In this document: positions 41,253-51,400 of the stretch, piece by piece
How the letters are laid out: each line of letters begins with the position of its first letter
Position numbering within the stretch: position 1 is the stretch's first letter
Source: Accumulibacter phosphatis
GTDB lineage: Bacteria; Pseudomonadota; Gammaproteobacteria; Burkholderiales; Rhodocyclaceae
DNA length: 64,000 nucleotides
Direction of reading: 5' to 3'
Assembly: GCF_000024165.1 (NCBI RefSeq)
Contig: NC_013194.1
Coordinates: forward strand, 4,092,001 to 4,156,000
Position numbers and translations under genes: made by a program
Notes under the pieces: generated by a model
What the model was told of the DNA's origin: nothing
The model's database searches: none
What the model saw: the letters and a program-made list of their open reading frames with translations, nothing else

Positions 41253-41696
41253 TTACTTGTAGTAGCCCACCGCACAGACCTGATCGCCAATCCTGGTGAC
41301 GTAGGCGACCTTGGTGACGAGATCGGTCTGACCGGGACGCGGCCACATGTAGCTGACCTCGGCAATCGCACCCTCCTTGGCGGCGGCGTAGACTTCCTCG
41401 CCCAGCGGTTTGCCGGCCTTGTCCTTGAGATCCTTGAGGCTCTTGCCGAGCAGAGTCGGATGCGCAGTGAAGTTCCCGTCCGGACCACCGCAGTACGGAT
41501 ACAGGTCACGATCCTTGAAGCCGCCTTCACCCTTGGTAAACATCACCAAGGCCTTGGGCTTGTCAGCCTTCACGGCGGCAACCGCCTTTTCGAGCATGGC
41601 TTTGGCCTCCGCCGGAGTACCATACTCAGCGGCCGAGGCCGTACCAACAAGACCGGCAACGGCCAGTGCTGAAACAACAGCCAATCGACGTAGCAT
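41253..41696 (-). CDS. Small secreted single-Cache-domain-like protein
   Basis: A 147-residue precursor with a clear signal peptide (RRLAVVSALAVAGLVGTASA, cut before AEYG). The mature part (about 125 residues) resembles a sCache_2 ligand-binding domain: AKAMLEKAVAAVKADKPKAL, FKDRDLYPYCGGPDGNFTAH, PTLLGKSLKDLKDKAGKPLG, VSYMWPRPGQTDLVTKVAYV. There is no membrane anchor or signalling domain, so it would be a free periplasmic protein. ATG 41696 has AAGGAGG 7 nt upstream, a strong ribosome site. Function unknown; a periplasmic ligand sink or accessory sensor is possible. It is convergent with ppk2. Confidence 0.85.
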   Translation of the reverse strand: MLRRLAVVSALAVAGLVGTASAAEYGTPAEAKAMLEKAVAAVKADKPKALVMFTKGEGGFKDRDLYPYCGGPDGNFTAHPTLLGKSLKDLKDKAGKPLGEEVYAAAKEGAIAEVSYMWPRPGQTDLVTKVAYVTRIGDQVCAVGYYK

Positions 41697-42010
41697 CAAA
41701 AAACCTCCTTGTCAAAGTCATCGGATAACAACGGTGAGTTGCTGACCTGCCGAAAAAGCCAGGGGAAACCCCAGCAGGAACATGGTAGCCGAAAACGAGC
41801 CCGCGTGATCGAAGTTCTGCCGCGGCGGTCGTGCAGGAAGCAAGCCGGAGTCAGGCGCCGCGGTTCTCCGACGCACCGCCAATGCTGCCCGCGCATGTGT
41901 GCCCTGTGCACGCCGCTGACCCGTGCCAGACGCCTGGGGCAGGCGTCACTGGAAGGAACCGTGGATTGGCGAGTGGAAGACCCGGCACCTGCCGGGAAGC
42001 GTGCCGCCTG
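41697..42010. other. Intergenic region with a hairpin near 41929
   Basis: About 310 bp upstream of the Cache-like gene and downstream of the hypothetical gene at 42011. GACGCCTG (41929-41936) pairs with CAGGCGTC (41940-41947) around GGG, probably ending the transcript of the upstream gene. No coding sequence supported. Confidence 0.45.
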
Positions 42011-42475
42011 TCAGCCTCGACAGAACGTCGTCGAAGGCAACGACCGCAGCGACGCATGCAGTCGACTCACCCTGAGCAGGTCCTTGTGTGCCCGCAGCAG
42101 CGTCAGGCTGCTTTCCACGTACTGGTGTGAAGACAATTCATCCGCAGCGTAGCGCTGCAACAGCTTCAGCCAGCGAGTGTGGATGGCACACGGATGACGC
42201 TCTTTACCGCCGGCAAGAGGACAATCGGGACAGCGCGTCCTCGCCAGAATGTCGATCACGGCGTGTTTCTGCCAGTGTTGACGGTATTGGCGGGCGTTGG
42301 CCTCGATCCAGGCAAGCGCCCGCTCTTCGCGCTCGTGCGCGGGAAAGGCCTCCACGTATTCTGTGATCGCGGCGATCTGCCGGCGAAAGAACTCCGCATC
42401 CGAGAGGCCATGATCGGAGGATTCCCCTACGAAACGGGTAAGGAGCGCAAGGGTCGGGTCGTCTACGATGTACAT
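42011..42475 (-). CDS. Hypothetical protein with CxxC-type Cys/His cluster
   Basis: A 154-residue soluble, mostly helical protein that I do not recognise. It opens MYIVDDPTLALLTRFVGESS. The centre has a possible metal site (TRCPDCPLAGGKERHPCAIH: three Cys and two His within about 20 residues). The last 50 residues are Leu/Arg-rich helices. Codon usage and third-position GC match the neighbours, and an AGGAT lies about 5 nt upstream of ATG 42475, which support it being a real gene. It is monocistronic or at the tail of the smc-to-phosphatase run (169 bp after the phosphatase gene). Function unknown. Confidence 0.65.
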   Translation of the reverse strand: MYIVDDPTLALLTRFVGESSDHGLSDAEFFRRQIAAITEYVEAFPAHEREERALAWIEANARQYRQHWQKHAVIDILARTRCPDCPLAGGKERHPCAIHTRWLKLLQRYAADELSSHQYVESSLTLLRAHKDLLRVSRLHASLRSLPSTTFCRG

Positions 42476-42644
42476 ATGGATCCTGCAAGACCGTTAGCCG
42501 GCAAGCCAGCCACCTCACTATAGCAGGATTTGCTGCGGTGCACCAGGAAGTTTCCTGGCACGGCCCAAAGCAAGGGCACCGCGCGTTCACCACTGGTCAG
42601 TATTTCGCCGAAACCAGCCGACAAGTGGGCGCCGCCTGCCGGCA

Positions 42645-43136
42645 CTACCGGGATAGTTCTCCGCGCTTGTAGGCCGCCAGAAGACCAGTTGCCGCCAACT
42701 CGCAGAGGTCGAGCACGCGTTCGAAACCCGACTCGGCACCGTAGTAGGGGTCGGGCACCTCGGAGATCCCGAGTCCGGTAGCGTAGTCAAGAAACAGACC
42801 GAGTCGCGAGCGGCTTTCCTCTGCGCACTGGCGCCGCAGGAGCGACAAGTTGGCCTCGTCCATCGCCAGAATCCGGTCAAAACGACCGAAATCCGCGTCG
42901 ATGACCGAACGCGCGCGCATCCTCGACAGATCGTAGCCGCGCTTCGCCGCTACCCGGCGGGCGCGCGCATCGGGCGCCTCACCGGCGTGGTAATGCCCGT
43001 GCGTGCCCGCAGAGTCCAGCTCGAAGGCCGTCGCCAGGCCCTCGCGCTGCGCGATGGCGCGGGTAACCGCTTCGGCGATTGGCGAGCGACAGATGTTACC
43101 CATGCAGACAAAGAGAATTCGGTATCGCGGCGCCAC
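42645..43136 (-). CDS. Low-molecular-weight protein tyrosine phosphatase
   Basis: A 163-residue phosphatase. The catalytic P-loop is near the N terminus (ILFVCMGNICRSPIAEAV, CX5R) and the general-acid Asp is in VPDPYYG. Such enzymes act on tyrosine-phosphorylated proteins, often in exopolysaccharide control, but no kinase or polysaccharide genes are adjacent. A GTG at 43136 is chosen because GAGGAGGGGG lies just upstream and the frame beyond it has no homology. It is 25 bp after def. Confidence 0.93.
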   Translation of the reverse strand: MAPRYRILFVCMGNICRSPIAEAVTRAIAQREGLATAFELDSAGTHGHYHAGEAPDARARRVAAKRGYDLSRMRARSVIDADFGRFDRILAMDEANLSLLRRQCAEESRSRLGLFLDYATGLGISEVPDPYYGAESGFERVLDLCELAATGLLAAYKRGELSR

Positions 43137-43161
43137 GCCTGGCCCCCTCCTCAAGAAGTTG

Positions 43162-43695
43162 CTATTCAACTGCACCGGTGGAGCCCTCGGAAAACAGCTC
43201 CTCGACAAAACCGAAACGGCTCATGTCGCGGATCCGCATCGGATAAAGGATGCCGTCCAGGTGGTCACATTCGTGCTGCACGACGCGCGCATGAAAGCCG
43301 GCGACGCTACGATCGATCGGACGGCCGCGGGCGTCGAAGCCGGTATAACGCAGGCGGCTCCAGCGCGGCACCCAGCCGCGCAAGCCGGGCACCGACAGAC
43401 AGCCTTCCCAGGCTTCTTCAGTCGCCGACGAAAGCGGGAAGAGCACCGGGTTGATCAATACCGTCCGCGGTACCGGCTCGGCCTCCGGATAACGAGGATT
43501 GCGATCCACCCCGAAGATCACCAGCCGCAGACCGACACCGATCTGCGGCGCGGCCAGACCTGCACCGTCCAGATGGCGCATGGTCTCTTCCATATCGGCA
43601 ATCAGCGCGTGCAGCGCCGGCGTCGCAAACTGTTCGACGGGAGCGGCCTTGCGCGCCAAGCGCGGGTCGCCCATCCTGAGGACGGGTCTAATCAT
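43162..43695 (-). CDS. def: Peptide deformylase
   Basis: A 177-residue metalloenzyme removing the formyl group from nascent proteins. All three motifs are intact: GAGLAAPQIGV (motif I), WEGCLSVPGLRG (motif II, metal Cys) and VVQHECDHLDGIL (motif III, HExxH-type with two His ligands). It overlaps mtnP by 8 bp and precedes the phosphatase gene. No fmt gene is adjacent; many related genomes carry a second def beside fmt, so this may be an extra copy. Confidence 0.95.
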   Translation of the reverse strand: MIRPVLRMGDPRLARKAAPVEQFATPALHALIADMEETMRHLDGAGLAAPQIGVGLRLVIFGVDRNPRYPEAEPVPRTVLINPVLFPLSSATEEAWEGCLSVPGLRGWVPRWSRLRYTGFDARGRPIDRSVAGFHARVVQHECDHLDGILYPMRIRDMSRFGFVEELFSEGSTGAVE

Positions 43696-44431
43696 CGCTG
43701 GTCAGAAGCCTTTCGATGACTGCCAGGACCTGATGCATGGACTCCCCCAGAACATCATGGATCGCCTCCAGGCTGATGCCCTCGCGACTGTCGCCGCGCC
43801 CGGCGGCGTAGTTGGCGACGACGTTGATCGCCGCATACGGAACACCCAGTTCGCGCGCCAGAACCGCCTCAGGCATGGCGGTCATGCCGACCACGTCGGC
43901 ACCGTCGCGCTCGAGCCGATTGATCTCGGCCGCCGTCTCCAGCCGCGGGCCCTGCGTCGCGGCATAGACCGCCGAGTGAGCGAGGTCGATACCGATCGCT
44001 GCGGCGGCCCTGGCCAGACGCTGGCGCAGCCGCCGATCAAAGGGTTCGGTGAAGTCGACATGTCGGACCGCCCTCTCCGGTCCTTCATGGTAGGTCGACT
44101 CGCGACCCCAGGTGTAGTCGATGATCTGATCCGGCATGACCAGATCGCCAGGGCTGAGGTTCGCACGAATGCTGCCGACGGCGGCGACCGCGACGATACC
44201 CACCGGCCCACACTCCCGCAGCGCCCAGATGTTGGCCCGATAATTCACCTGATGCGGCGGGATGCCATGGTCGTCGCCGTGACGCGCCAGGAAGACGACC
44301 GGACAGCCGCTGATCCGGCCGAAGCTCAGGGCCGCCGACGGCTCGCCGTAAGGGGTGCGTCGCCGCTGACGCTCCACCAGCTCAAGGCTTGCGAGTTGGG
44401 TCAGACCGCTGCCACCGATCACCGCAAGCAT
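43688..44431 (-). CDS. mtnP: S-methyl-5'-thioinosine/thioadenosine phosphorylase
   Basis: A 247-residue PNP/MTAP-family phosphorylase. Motifs: LAVIGGSGLTQL (phosphate loop), VVFLARHGDDHGIPPHQVNY, DYTWGRESTYH and AATQGPRLETAAEINRLERD. MTAP-like enzymes cleave methylthioadenosine in polyamine and methionine salvage. In Pseudomonas the close homologue prefers methylthioinosine, and adjacency to hpt here fits that hypoxanthine-releasing route. ATG 44431 is one base past the hpt stop and fits the family length. Confidence 0.9.
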   Translation of the reverse strand: MLAVIGGSGLTQLASLELVERQRRRTPYGEPSAALSFGRISGCPVVFLARHGDDHGIPPHQVNYRANIWALRECGPVGIVAVAAVGSIRANLSPGDLVMPDQIIDYTWGRESTYHEGPERAVRHVDFTEPFDRRLRQRLARAAAAIGIDLAHSAVYAATQGPRLETAAEINRLERDGADVVGMTAMPEAVLARELGVPYAAINVVANYAAGRGDSREGISLEAIHDVLGESMHQVLAVIERLLTSDD

Positions 44432-44432
44432 G

Positions 44433-44981
44433 TCAGTCCTCCCGAATGGCGTAGATGGCCGGTAGGTTGCGCCAGGCGCCGCGAACATCCATTCCGTAAC
44501 CAAAGAGGAAGCGATCGGGAACCGTCAGCGCGACGAAATCGGCCTGAATCGGCTTGTGCCTGCCATTCATCTTCTCCGCCAGCACGGCCGTGTAACAAGC
44601 GTCGGCGCCAAGTTGCAGCAGTCGCTCGCGAATCGCGGCCAGAGTCACTCCTTCATCGAGAATGTCATCGACGATCAGCACGGTTCTTCCCCTGACCGGG
44701 ATCGACGGCTCGACACGCCAGGCCAGCTCGCCGCCGCTGGTCGCCTGGCCGTAGCGCCCGACGTGCACGTAGTCGAACTCGAGTGGGAAGGTCAGTCGCG
44801 TCATCAACTGACCGGCCAGGGGGACGCCGCCCTGCATGACGCACAGCAGCAGTGGGTTGCTGTCGCGAAGTCTTTCACTGATCTCGCGCGCCACACGGTT
44901 GACCGCGGCGGCGACCCTCTCGGCCGAGTGGACGAGGTCGGCGGCGGCAAGGATGGCCATCGCCTGCTGCGGGTCGATCAT
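44433..44981 (-). CDS. hpt: Hypoxanthine-guanine phosphoribosyltransferase
   Basis: A 182-residue type I phosphoribosyltransferase for purine salvage. The PRPP loop is VLIVDDILDEGVTLAAIRE. LLCVMQGGVPLAGQLMTRL and the C-terminal PDRFLFGYGMDVRGAWRNLP region bind pyrophosphate and the purine. ATG 44981 has AGGAGA upstream. It should use the hypoxanthine released by the downstream phosphorylase. Confidence 0.94.
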   Translation of the reverse strand: MIDPQQAMAILAAADLVHSAERVAAAVNRVAREISERLRDSNPLLLCVMQGGVPLAGQLMTRLTFPLEFDYVHVGRYGQATSGGELAWRVEPSIPVRGRTVLIVDDILDEGVTLAAIRERLLQLGADACYTAVLAEKMNGRHKPIQADFVALTVPDRFLFGYGMDVRGAWRNLPAIYAIRED

Positions 44982-45063
44982 GTCTTCTCCTGACTTGGCG
45001 GATGCTCGCGCCGGCCGTTGCCGCGGCGGCGCGACCGAGCAGCGGAAGCCTTGCGCGGCAGCC

Positions 45064-47091
45064 TCATGGCGTCGACGGACCCATGGTCTGTTCGAGCAGG
45101 CCCAGCAACTGGCCTTCGTCGATTACCTGCACGCCCAGTTGCAGCGCCCTTTCGAGCTTGCTGCCGGCCTCCGCGCCGGCGACGACGAAACTCGTCTTCT
45201 TCGACACCGAACCGCTGACCTTGCCCCCCGCCGCTTCGATCATCGCTTTGGCTGCTTCGCGTGTCAGCGAGGGCAGAGTTCCCGTCAAGACGAAGACCTG
45301 GCCAGCAAAGACGCCACCGGCCGGCACCGCTGGCTCACCTTCGCTCCACACGAGACCGGCGGCACGCAGCTGTTCGATGACTTCCAGATTGTGTGGTTCA
45401 CTGCAGAACTGGCGGATGCTTTGAGCAACCGTCGGACCGACGTCAGGAACCTGCCGCAGCGAATCCTCATCGGCAGCCAGCAGACGATCCAGGCTACCGA
45501 AGTGACGCGCCAGTTCCCGAGCGGTGGCTTCCCCGACGTTGCGTATCCCGAGCGCGAAAATGAAACGCGCCAGGGTCGTCCTCTTGCTCCTCTCGATCGC
45601 CGCCAGCAGATTGCCTGCCGACTTGTCGGCCATCCGTTCGAGACTGGCGAGAGCCAGCAAGCCGAGCCGGTAGAGATCGCCCGGCGTGCGCACGATTGCA
45701 CTGTCGACGAGCTGTTCGACAAGCTTGTCGCCGAGGCCTTCGATGTCGAGGGCACGCCGTGAGGCAAAATGCAGCAGCGCCTGTTTGCGCTGTGCCGGGC
45801 AATAGAGACCGCCACTGCAACGTGCCACGGCCTCGTCGGCACTGCGCACGACGCGCGAGCCGCAAACCGGACAGCTTGTCGGCATGACGAATTCGCGCGC
45901 CCCGGCGGGACGCCTATCCGGAACTACCCGGACGACCTCGGGAATGACGTCGCCAGCGCGGCGCACGACGACCACGTCGCCGATGCGCACGTTCTTGCGC
46001 CGAATCTCGTCCTCGTTGTGCAGCGTGGCGTTGTTCACCGTGACGCCGCCGACAAAGACCGGCGCGAGGCGCGCCACCGGCGTCAGCGCCCCGGTACGGC
46101 CGACCTGAATCGAGATATCGAGCAGTTCGGTGACCGCCTCCTCGGCGGGAAACTTGTGCGCGACGGCAAAGCGCGGCGCGCGCGAAAGGAAACCAAGGCG
46201 TTCCTGGGCAGCCAGATCGTCGAGCTTGTAGACCACGCCATCGATATCGTAGGGCAGAGAAGCGCGCCGGCTGCCCATGTCGGCATAGTAGGCGAGAAGA
46301 CCGGCCAGGCCGGTGACCCGGCGCCGCTCCCGGGCAACCGGAAAACCCCAGCGCTCGAGCTGGTCGAGCTGGGCCGAATGCGTTGCCGGCAAGCCGGCAC
46401 GCTCGCCGGAAGCAATCCCGTAGGCAAAAAAACGCAAAGGACGCTGAGCCGTGATGCGCGGGTCGAGCTGGCGCAGGCCGCCCGCAGCGGCGTTGCGCGG
46501 ATTGACGAATTCCTTCTCGCCCTTCTCGCGTTGGCGCGCGTTCAGCCGTTCGAAGTCGCTGCGCCACATCAGCACTTCGCCGCGCACTTCAAGGGCCGCC
46601 GGCCAGTCGCTGGCGCGGAGACGCAGCGGAACGCTGCGCAGAGTGCGCAGATTGGCCGTTACGTTCTCGCCGGTCGAACCGTCGCCACGCGTCGCGCCGC
46701 AGACCAGGATGCCCTTTGCGTACGACAGGCCGACGGCGAGACCGTCGAACTTGGGTTCGGCCGAGTAATCGACCTCACCGTCCGTCGCCAGCCCCTCACG
46801 CACACGGCGGTCGAACGCCGCCACTTCGTCGTCCGCAAAGGCATTGTTCAGCGACAGCATCGCTGTCGCATGTGTGACCGCCGCGAACTCCGCCAGCGGC
46901 GCACCGCCAACCCTCTGCGTCGGAGAGTCCCTGCTCACCAGTTCGGGGTGTTCGGCCTCCAGCGCCTGCAACTCGCGGAAGAGGCGGTCGTAGTCGGCAT
47001 CAGCGATCGACGGCGCGTCGAGGACGTAGTACTCGTGATCGTACCGCTCGATCTCCGCGCGCAGGCTGTGAAGACGTTCGCTGACACCCAT
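45064..47091 (-). CDS. ligA: NAD-dependent DNA ligase
   Basis: A 675-residue replicative ligase. The Ia domain opens MGVSERLHSLRAEIERYDHEY-like; the adenylation domain has the active-site Lys in AEPKFDGLAVGLSY. An OB fold is followed by a Cys4 zinc finger (CPVCGSRVV and CSGGLYCPAQ), a helix-hairpin-helix region (GEATARELARHFGSLDRLLA) and a C-terminal BRCT domain (FAGQVFVLTGTLPSLTREAA). It lies 15 bp after zipA in the conserved smc-zipA-ligA order and 82 bp before hpt. Confidence 0.97.
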   Translation of the reverse strand: MGVSERLHSLRAEIERYDHEYYVLDAPSIADADYDRLFRELQALEAEHPELVSRDSPTQRVGGAPLAEFAAVTHATAMLSLNNAFADDEVAAFDRRVREGLATDGEVDYSAEPKFDGLAVGLSYAKGILVCGATRGDGSTGENVTANLRTLRSVPLRLRASDWPAALEVRGEVLMWRSDFERLNARQREKGEKEFVNPRNAAAGGLRQLDPRITAQRPLRFFAYGIASGERAGLPATHSAQLDQLERWGFPVARERRRVTGLAGLLAYYADMGSRRASLPYDIDGVVYKLDDLAAQERLGFLSRAPRFAVAHKFPAEEAVTELLDISIQVGRTGALTPVARLAPVFVGGVTVNNATLHNEDEIRRKNVRIGDVVVVRRAGDVIPEVVRVVPDRRPAGAREFVMPTSCPVCGSRVVRSADEAVARCSGGLYCPAQRKQALLHFASRRALDIEGLGDKLVEQLVDSAIVRTPGDLYRLGLLALASLERMADKSAGNLLAAIERSKRTTLARFIFALGIRNVGEATARELARHFGSLDRLLAADEDSLRQVPDVGPTVAQSIRQFCSEPHNLEVIEQLRAAGLVWSEGEPAVPAGGVFAGQVFVLTGTLPSLTREAAKAMIEAAGGKVSGSVSKKTSFVVAGAEAGSKLERALQLGVQVIDEGQLLGLLEQTMGPSTP

Positions 47092-47106
47092 CGGGCGGGT
47101 TCTGCC

Positions 47107-48393
47107 TCAGGAGAACAGGCGCAACGCCAACGGGCCACCGGCCGGCAGCTGGCGATGGGCCATCGCCGTCTGGTACTGCACCACCTGACGACGGATCGGT
47201 TCGATAGCACTTTCCGACAAGGGGCGCCGATTGTCATCCACCAGCGCACCGTGCAGGGCTTCGGCAAAACGACGCGCCAGCTCGACCATTTGCGTCAGCA
47301 CGCGATCGCCGTTGGCCACGCGCGGCACATCGAGCAGGAAGGTCACGCCGTGCGTAGTCATGGTCCGCATCGACTCGCTCGAAAAGCCCTTCGTCTCCTG
47401 GTTGATCAGCACGTAGAGCACGTTGCCCTCGTCATCACAACGGGCGAAGCGGCCGTCCGCGTCGATGACCATGCCGGCCGACTCGGCAAGGGCGCGCAGC
47501 TTGGTACCCGGGAAGACCTGCCCCTGACTGATGACGTTGACACCGATCTGAATATCGACCCCAGCACAGAACTCGTCGAGCTGCGCTGCCGCCTGCAAGG
47601 CGGGCTCGCGCAACGGCAACTCGGCGACCCCCATCAGTTCGGTCGCCAGGTCAAGCAGGGCGACATGGAAAACCGAGAGATCCCCGTCGCGAACCGGGCC
47701 CTTGCGGTCGACAAGCTGCAGCCCGGCTCGAATGTGCCGGTAGGCATTGTCGCTGTCCTCGAGGATCGGCTCCCACTCGCGCGAGTCTTCGTTGTAGCCG
47801 ATCCAGTTCACGGCCTTGCCAATCCGTACCAGGGCCGCACGCTGCCCCTCGCGAATCCGGTAGGCGGCTGCCGGCTCAGCAACCTCGATCGCCGCAATGT
47901 AGTCGATCATCGGCGACAGCAGATACAGCGGCGCCGCCTGACCCCCGGCGTTGGCCGGCGCATCGTCAGGGCGACCGGGCACGGCCTGTGGCGACGCCGA
48001 GCGGCCCGCGACCGGTGCCTCGCGCGGCGACAGGAAGGCCGGGGCGACGCGCGCCGAGTCCTCGGCGAAAGGCGCCGACGCTTCGTACGCCCCGTCGTCC
48101 TGCGCAGGTTCCACCCGCAACAGCGGTTCGACCCGTTCGTGACCGGATCCGGCAGACCTCGCCCCGCCGCCGGCGCCCGGGTCGGCTGCCTCGGCTCCCC
48201 CATCAACACCGGCGTAGTCGTCGGCGCTGGCGCCGCCGGGTGGCGACTCGTCAAGCAGCACGTCCGCCTGGCGGACGTTCAGCAACTGCTCGGCGAGCTT
48301 GCGATGCTTGTGCTCCTGCCACTTGTTGTAGCCCAGCACGCCAATCACGGCGGCGCCACCGAGGCCGATCAGACCCATTTGCAAGTCGGTCAT
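47107..48393 (-). CDS. zipA: ZipA, cell-division protein anchoring FtsZ
   Basis: A 428-residue inner-membrane protein. One N-terminal membrane helix (LQMGLIGLGGAAVIGVLGYN) is followed by a basic stretch and a long Pro/Ala/Asp-rich flexible linker. The C-terminal half holds the FtsZ-binding ZipA domain (LSVFHVALLDLATELMGVAE; DIQIGVNVISQGQVFPGTKL; VTFLLDVPRVANGDRVL). The linker is longer and less Gln-rich than in E. coli. The gene lies between smc and ligA, the normal betaproteobacterial position, which supports the call although ZipA sequences diverge quickly. Confidence 0.9.
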   Translation of the reverse strand: MTDLQMGLIGLGGAAVIGVLGYNKWQEHKHRKLAEQLLNVRQADVLLDESPPGGASADDYAGVDGGAEAADPGAGGGARSAGSGHERVEPLLRVEPAQDDGAYEASAPFAEDSARVAPAFLSPREAPVAGRSASPQAVPGRPDDAPANAGGQAAPLYLLSPMIDYIAAIEVAEPAAAYRIREGQRAALVRIGKAVNWIGYNEDSREWEPILEDSDNAYRHIRAGLQLVDRKGPVRDGDLSVFHVALLDLATELMGVAELPLREPALQAAAQLDEFCAGVDIQIGVNVISQGQVFPGTKLRALAESAGMVIDADGRFARCDDEGNVLYVLINQETKGFSSESMRTMTTHGVTFLLDVPRVANGDRVLTQMVELARRFAEALHGALVDDNRRPLSESAIEPIRRQVVQYQTAMAHRQLPAGGPLALRLFS

Positions 48394-48401
48394 TTCAATT
48401 C

Positions 48402-51400
48402 CTAAACGAGCTGCTCGCGCAGGCGCAGCGCTTCTTCCATATCGACTTCCACGATGCGCGAAACGCCGGATTCCTGCATGGTCACCCCGACGAGTTGTTG
48501 CGCCATTTCCATCGTCAACTTGTTGTGGCTGATGAACAGAAACTGCGTGTGGCCGGACATGCGTCGCACCATCGCGCAGAAACGTTCGGTATTGGTATCG
48601 TCCAGCGGTGCATCGACTTCGTCAAGCAGGCAGAAGGGCGCCGGGTTGAGCTGAAACATGGAGAATACCAGCGCAATTGCCGTCAGAGCCTTCTCGCCGC
48701 CGGAAAGCAGATGAATCGTCGAGTTCTTCTTGCCCGGCGGCTGCGCCATGACCTGCAGGCCAGCGTCCAGGATCTCGTCGCCGGTCATGATCAGCTTCGC
48801 CTCGCCGCCCCCGAAAAGCGTCGGAAACAACTCGCCGAAGCTGCGGTTGACGGAATCGTAGGTCGCCTGCAGCAGATCCCGCGTTTCCCGGTCGATGCGC
48901 CGGATCGCGCTCTCCAGCGTCTCCATCGCCTGGGTCAGGTCCTCCGACTGGGCATCGAGGTAGCCTTTGCGTTCGCTCGCCGCCGCCAGCTCATCGAGGG
49001 CAGCCAGGTTAACGGCGCCGAGAGCGTCGATCGAACGCTGCAACGCAGCAATCGCGGCCTGCAGGGGACCGGCACGCGCCCCTACGACGTCGGCCGCCAA
49101 CGACTCCTCGTCAGCATTCGCCTCGGCCAGCTGGCTCGCCAACTGCTCGAAATTGAGACTCGCTGCCTGCTCCCGCAGCTTCAGTTCGCCAATCCGATCG
49201 CGCAGCGGATCAAGGCTCTGCTCGACTTTCATGCGCCCCTCGTCGAGCGCGCGCAGGCCGTTCGCCGCCGCTTCCAGCGCATCGCGTGCCTGCGCCAGCG
49301 CATGCTCGCGAGCGACCCGATGGTTGAGCGCGACCTGCAGCCCGGGCTCGAGATCCTCGGCCTGCATGGCGGTGGCACTTTCCTCGCAACGCGCCAAATC
49401 ATCGCTGATCCGTTCCAGCTGCTGCTGCGCCAGTGCGCGGCTGCTGCTCAGCTCCGCCAGCTTGTTGCGACACTCCCGCTGCGAGAATTCCGCCTCGCGC
49501 AACTCGCGTTCTTCGGCATTGATCTGGTCACGCTCGTCACGCAGTGCCCGTTCGGCCTGTTCGAGGCGCGCCCGTGCGCCGACCATCACCGCCTGCAACT
49601 CGCGCACCCGCTCGCTCTGCAGGTCGATCGCCGCTTCGGCGATGAACCGGCGTTCGCTCTCGCTTTCCTCCTCCACGGCCATCTCGGCCAGACTTTCGTC
49701 GATCTGCGCCTGCCGTTCGCGGAAGCGTTCGCGGGCCTGCGCAAGCTTCAGTGCTTCGACCTGAATGGCATGCGCGCGATCCTGCAGCAAACCCAGCTGC
49801 TGACGTGACTCCTGCACGGCGTCCTGGGCATCGGCCAGACTCTGCTCGATCGCCGCCAGCCGCGCCTGCGCCTGATCGACCGTCTCCTCGCGCTGGGCAA
49901 TCACCCCGGTCAGCGTGTCGATCTCCCGCTGACGTTCGAGAAGGCCATGCTCGCCGCTGTCCGGGGCAAAGAGCGTCACACTCTGGCGAGTGACGATGTC
50001 ACCACCCGGCGTCACGCAACAGGCATTCCCCGACAAATCCGCCCGACGCGCCAGGGCCGTCGCCAGATCGGGGCTGGCCAGCACCGCATCGAGCCAGTCG
50101 GCAAGAATTGCCGACAGCTCGGGATGGTCGCAGCGAACGCGCGCCAGCAGGCGGTCGTCGCGCGCACCGCCGTGGCCGTCGCGCGCTTCGCCGTCAGCCA
50201 GCGGTAGCAGCAGAGTCAACTTGCTGCCCGGACGGTCCTTGCTCCACGCCGGGTCGGCTTGCGTCGCCACCAGCGCTCCGAGCCGCTCGCGGAGAACCGC
50301 CTCGACGGCATCCTCCCAGCCCGCGTCGACGTGCAGCGACTTCCAGAGCGGCGCGCCATGCTGCAATCCATGCCGGCGCAGCCACTCGTCGAGCTTGCCG
50401 TTGGTCTGCAGGCGTTGCTGCAACTGCTGCAGCGCCATCCGGCGGGCATTCGCCTCGGCGCGCTCTTTCTGTGCATGCTGCACCTCAGCCAGCACCGCAC
50501 GTCGGTTCTGCTCAAGACGCGGCAGATCCTGTTGCTGGGCCTGCTGAATCTCCTGCAACTCGCCGATCCGCTCACGCAAGCCATGCACCTGCTCCTGCTT
50601 GTCGGCAAACTCCACGTCATCGGGTATCGGCATCGCCTGACGCTCGAGGGCCAGGCGTTCTCGCCGGCCACCGATGATCTGCAGGGAACGCTGCGCGTGT
50701 CCACGATTGGCCTGCTCGACCTGCAGCCGCTGTTCGGCCTGGGCGATCTCGGCGCGCTGCCGGGTCACCGCCTCGACCGCCACGGCATGGCTCTCCTCGG
50801 CCAGCGGCAAGCGCTCATGCCGCGCCGCCAGGCGCGCCTGCCCCTGCTCGACACGTTCCTCGGCGAGCGCCAGCAGGCTCCGCCAGCGTTCGTCGTCGTC
50901 GCTCAGTTTCTCGGCCTGGGCCTGCCAGTGCGTGCGGTCGTCGGTCAACTGGGCAAGACGCGTCTCGTACTCGCGCTGGGATTCACGGCGGTGCCGGATT
51001 TCAGCCTCCAGCCGCGCGACTTCGGCATTGGCCGCAAACAGGTCGCTCTGCGCCGCATGGACGCCGTCACTGGCAGCAAAATGCGCTTCGCGCGCCGCCT
51101 CCAGACGCGCTTCGAGGTCACGCAGGGCGGCATTCTGCGCCTCGAGATCGTTCGCCGCCTGGGCCACCTCGCGCGCCAGACGCTCGCGCTCGGCCTGGGC
51201 CTCGTTGCGGCGGAGCAGCCAGAGCAGGTGCTGTCGACGCACCAGGTCGTCGCTGTACTCACGATACTGACGAGCAACGCTGGCCTGACCCTCGAGGCGC
51301 TCCATCTGCAAACCCAGCTCGAGGCGGATGTCTTCCACGCGCGCCAGGTTCTCGCGCGTATCGGCCAGCCGATTCTCGGTTTCCTTCCGCCTTTCCTTGT

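Noticed and set aside
45769..48405. Long plus-strand frame opposite ligA and zipA
   Set aside because: Antisense to two clear genes, Arg/Gln/His-rich translation and no motifs.
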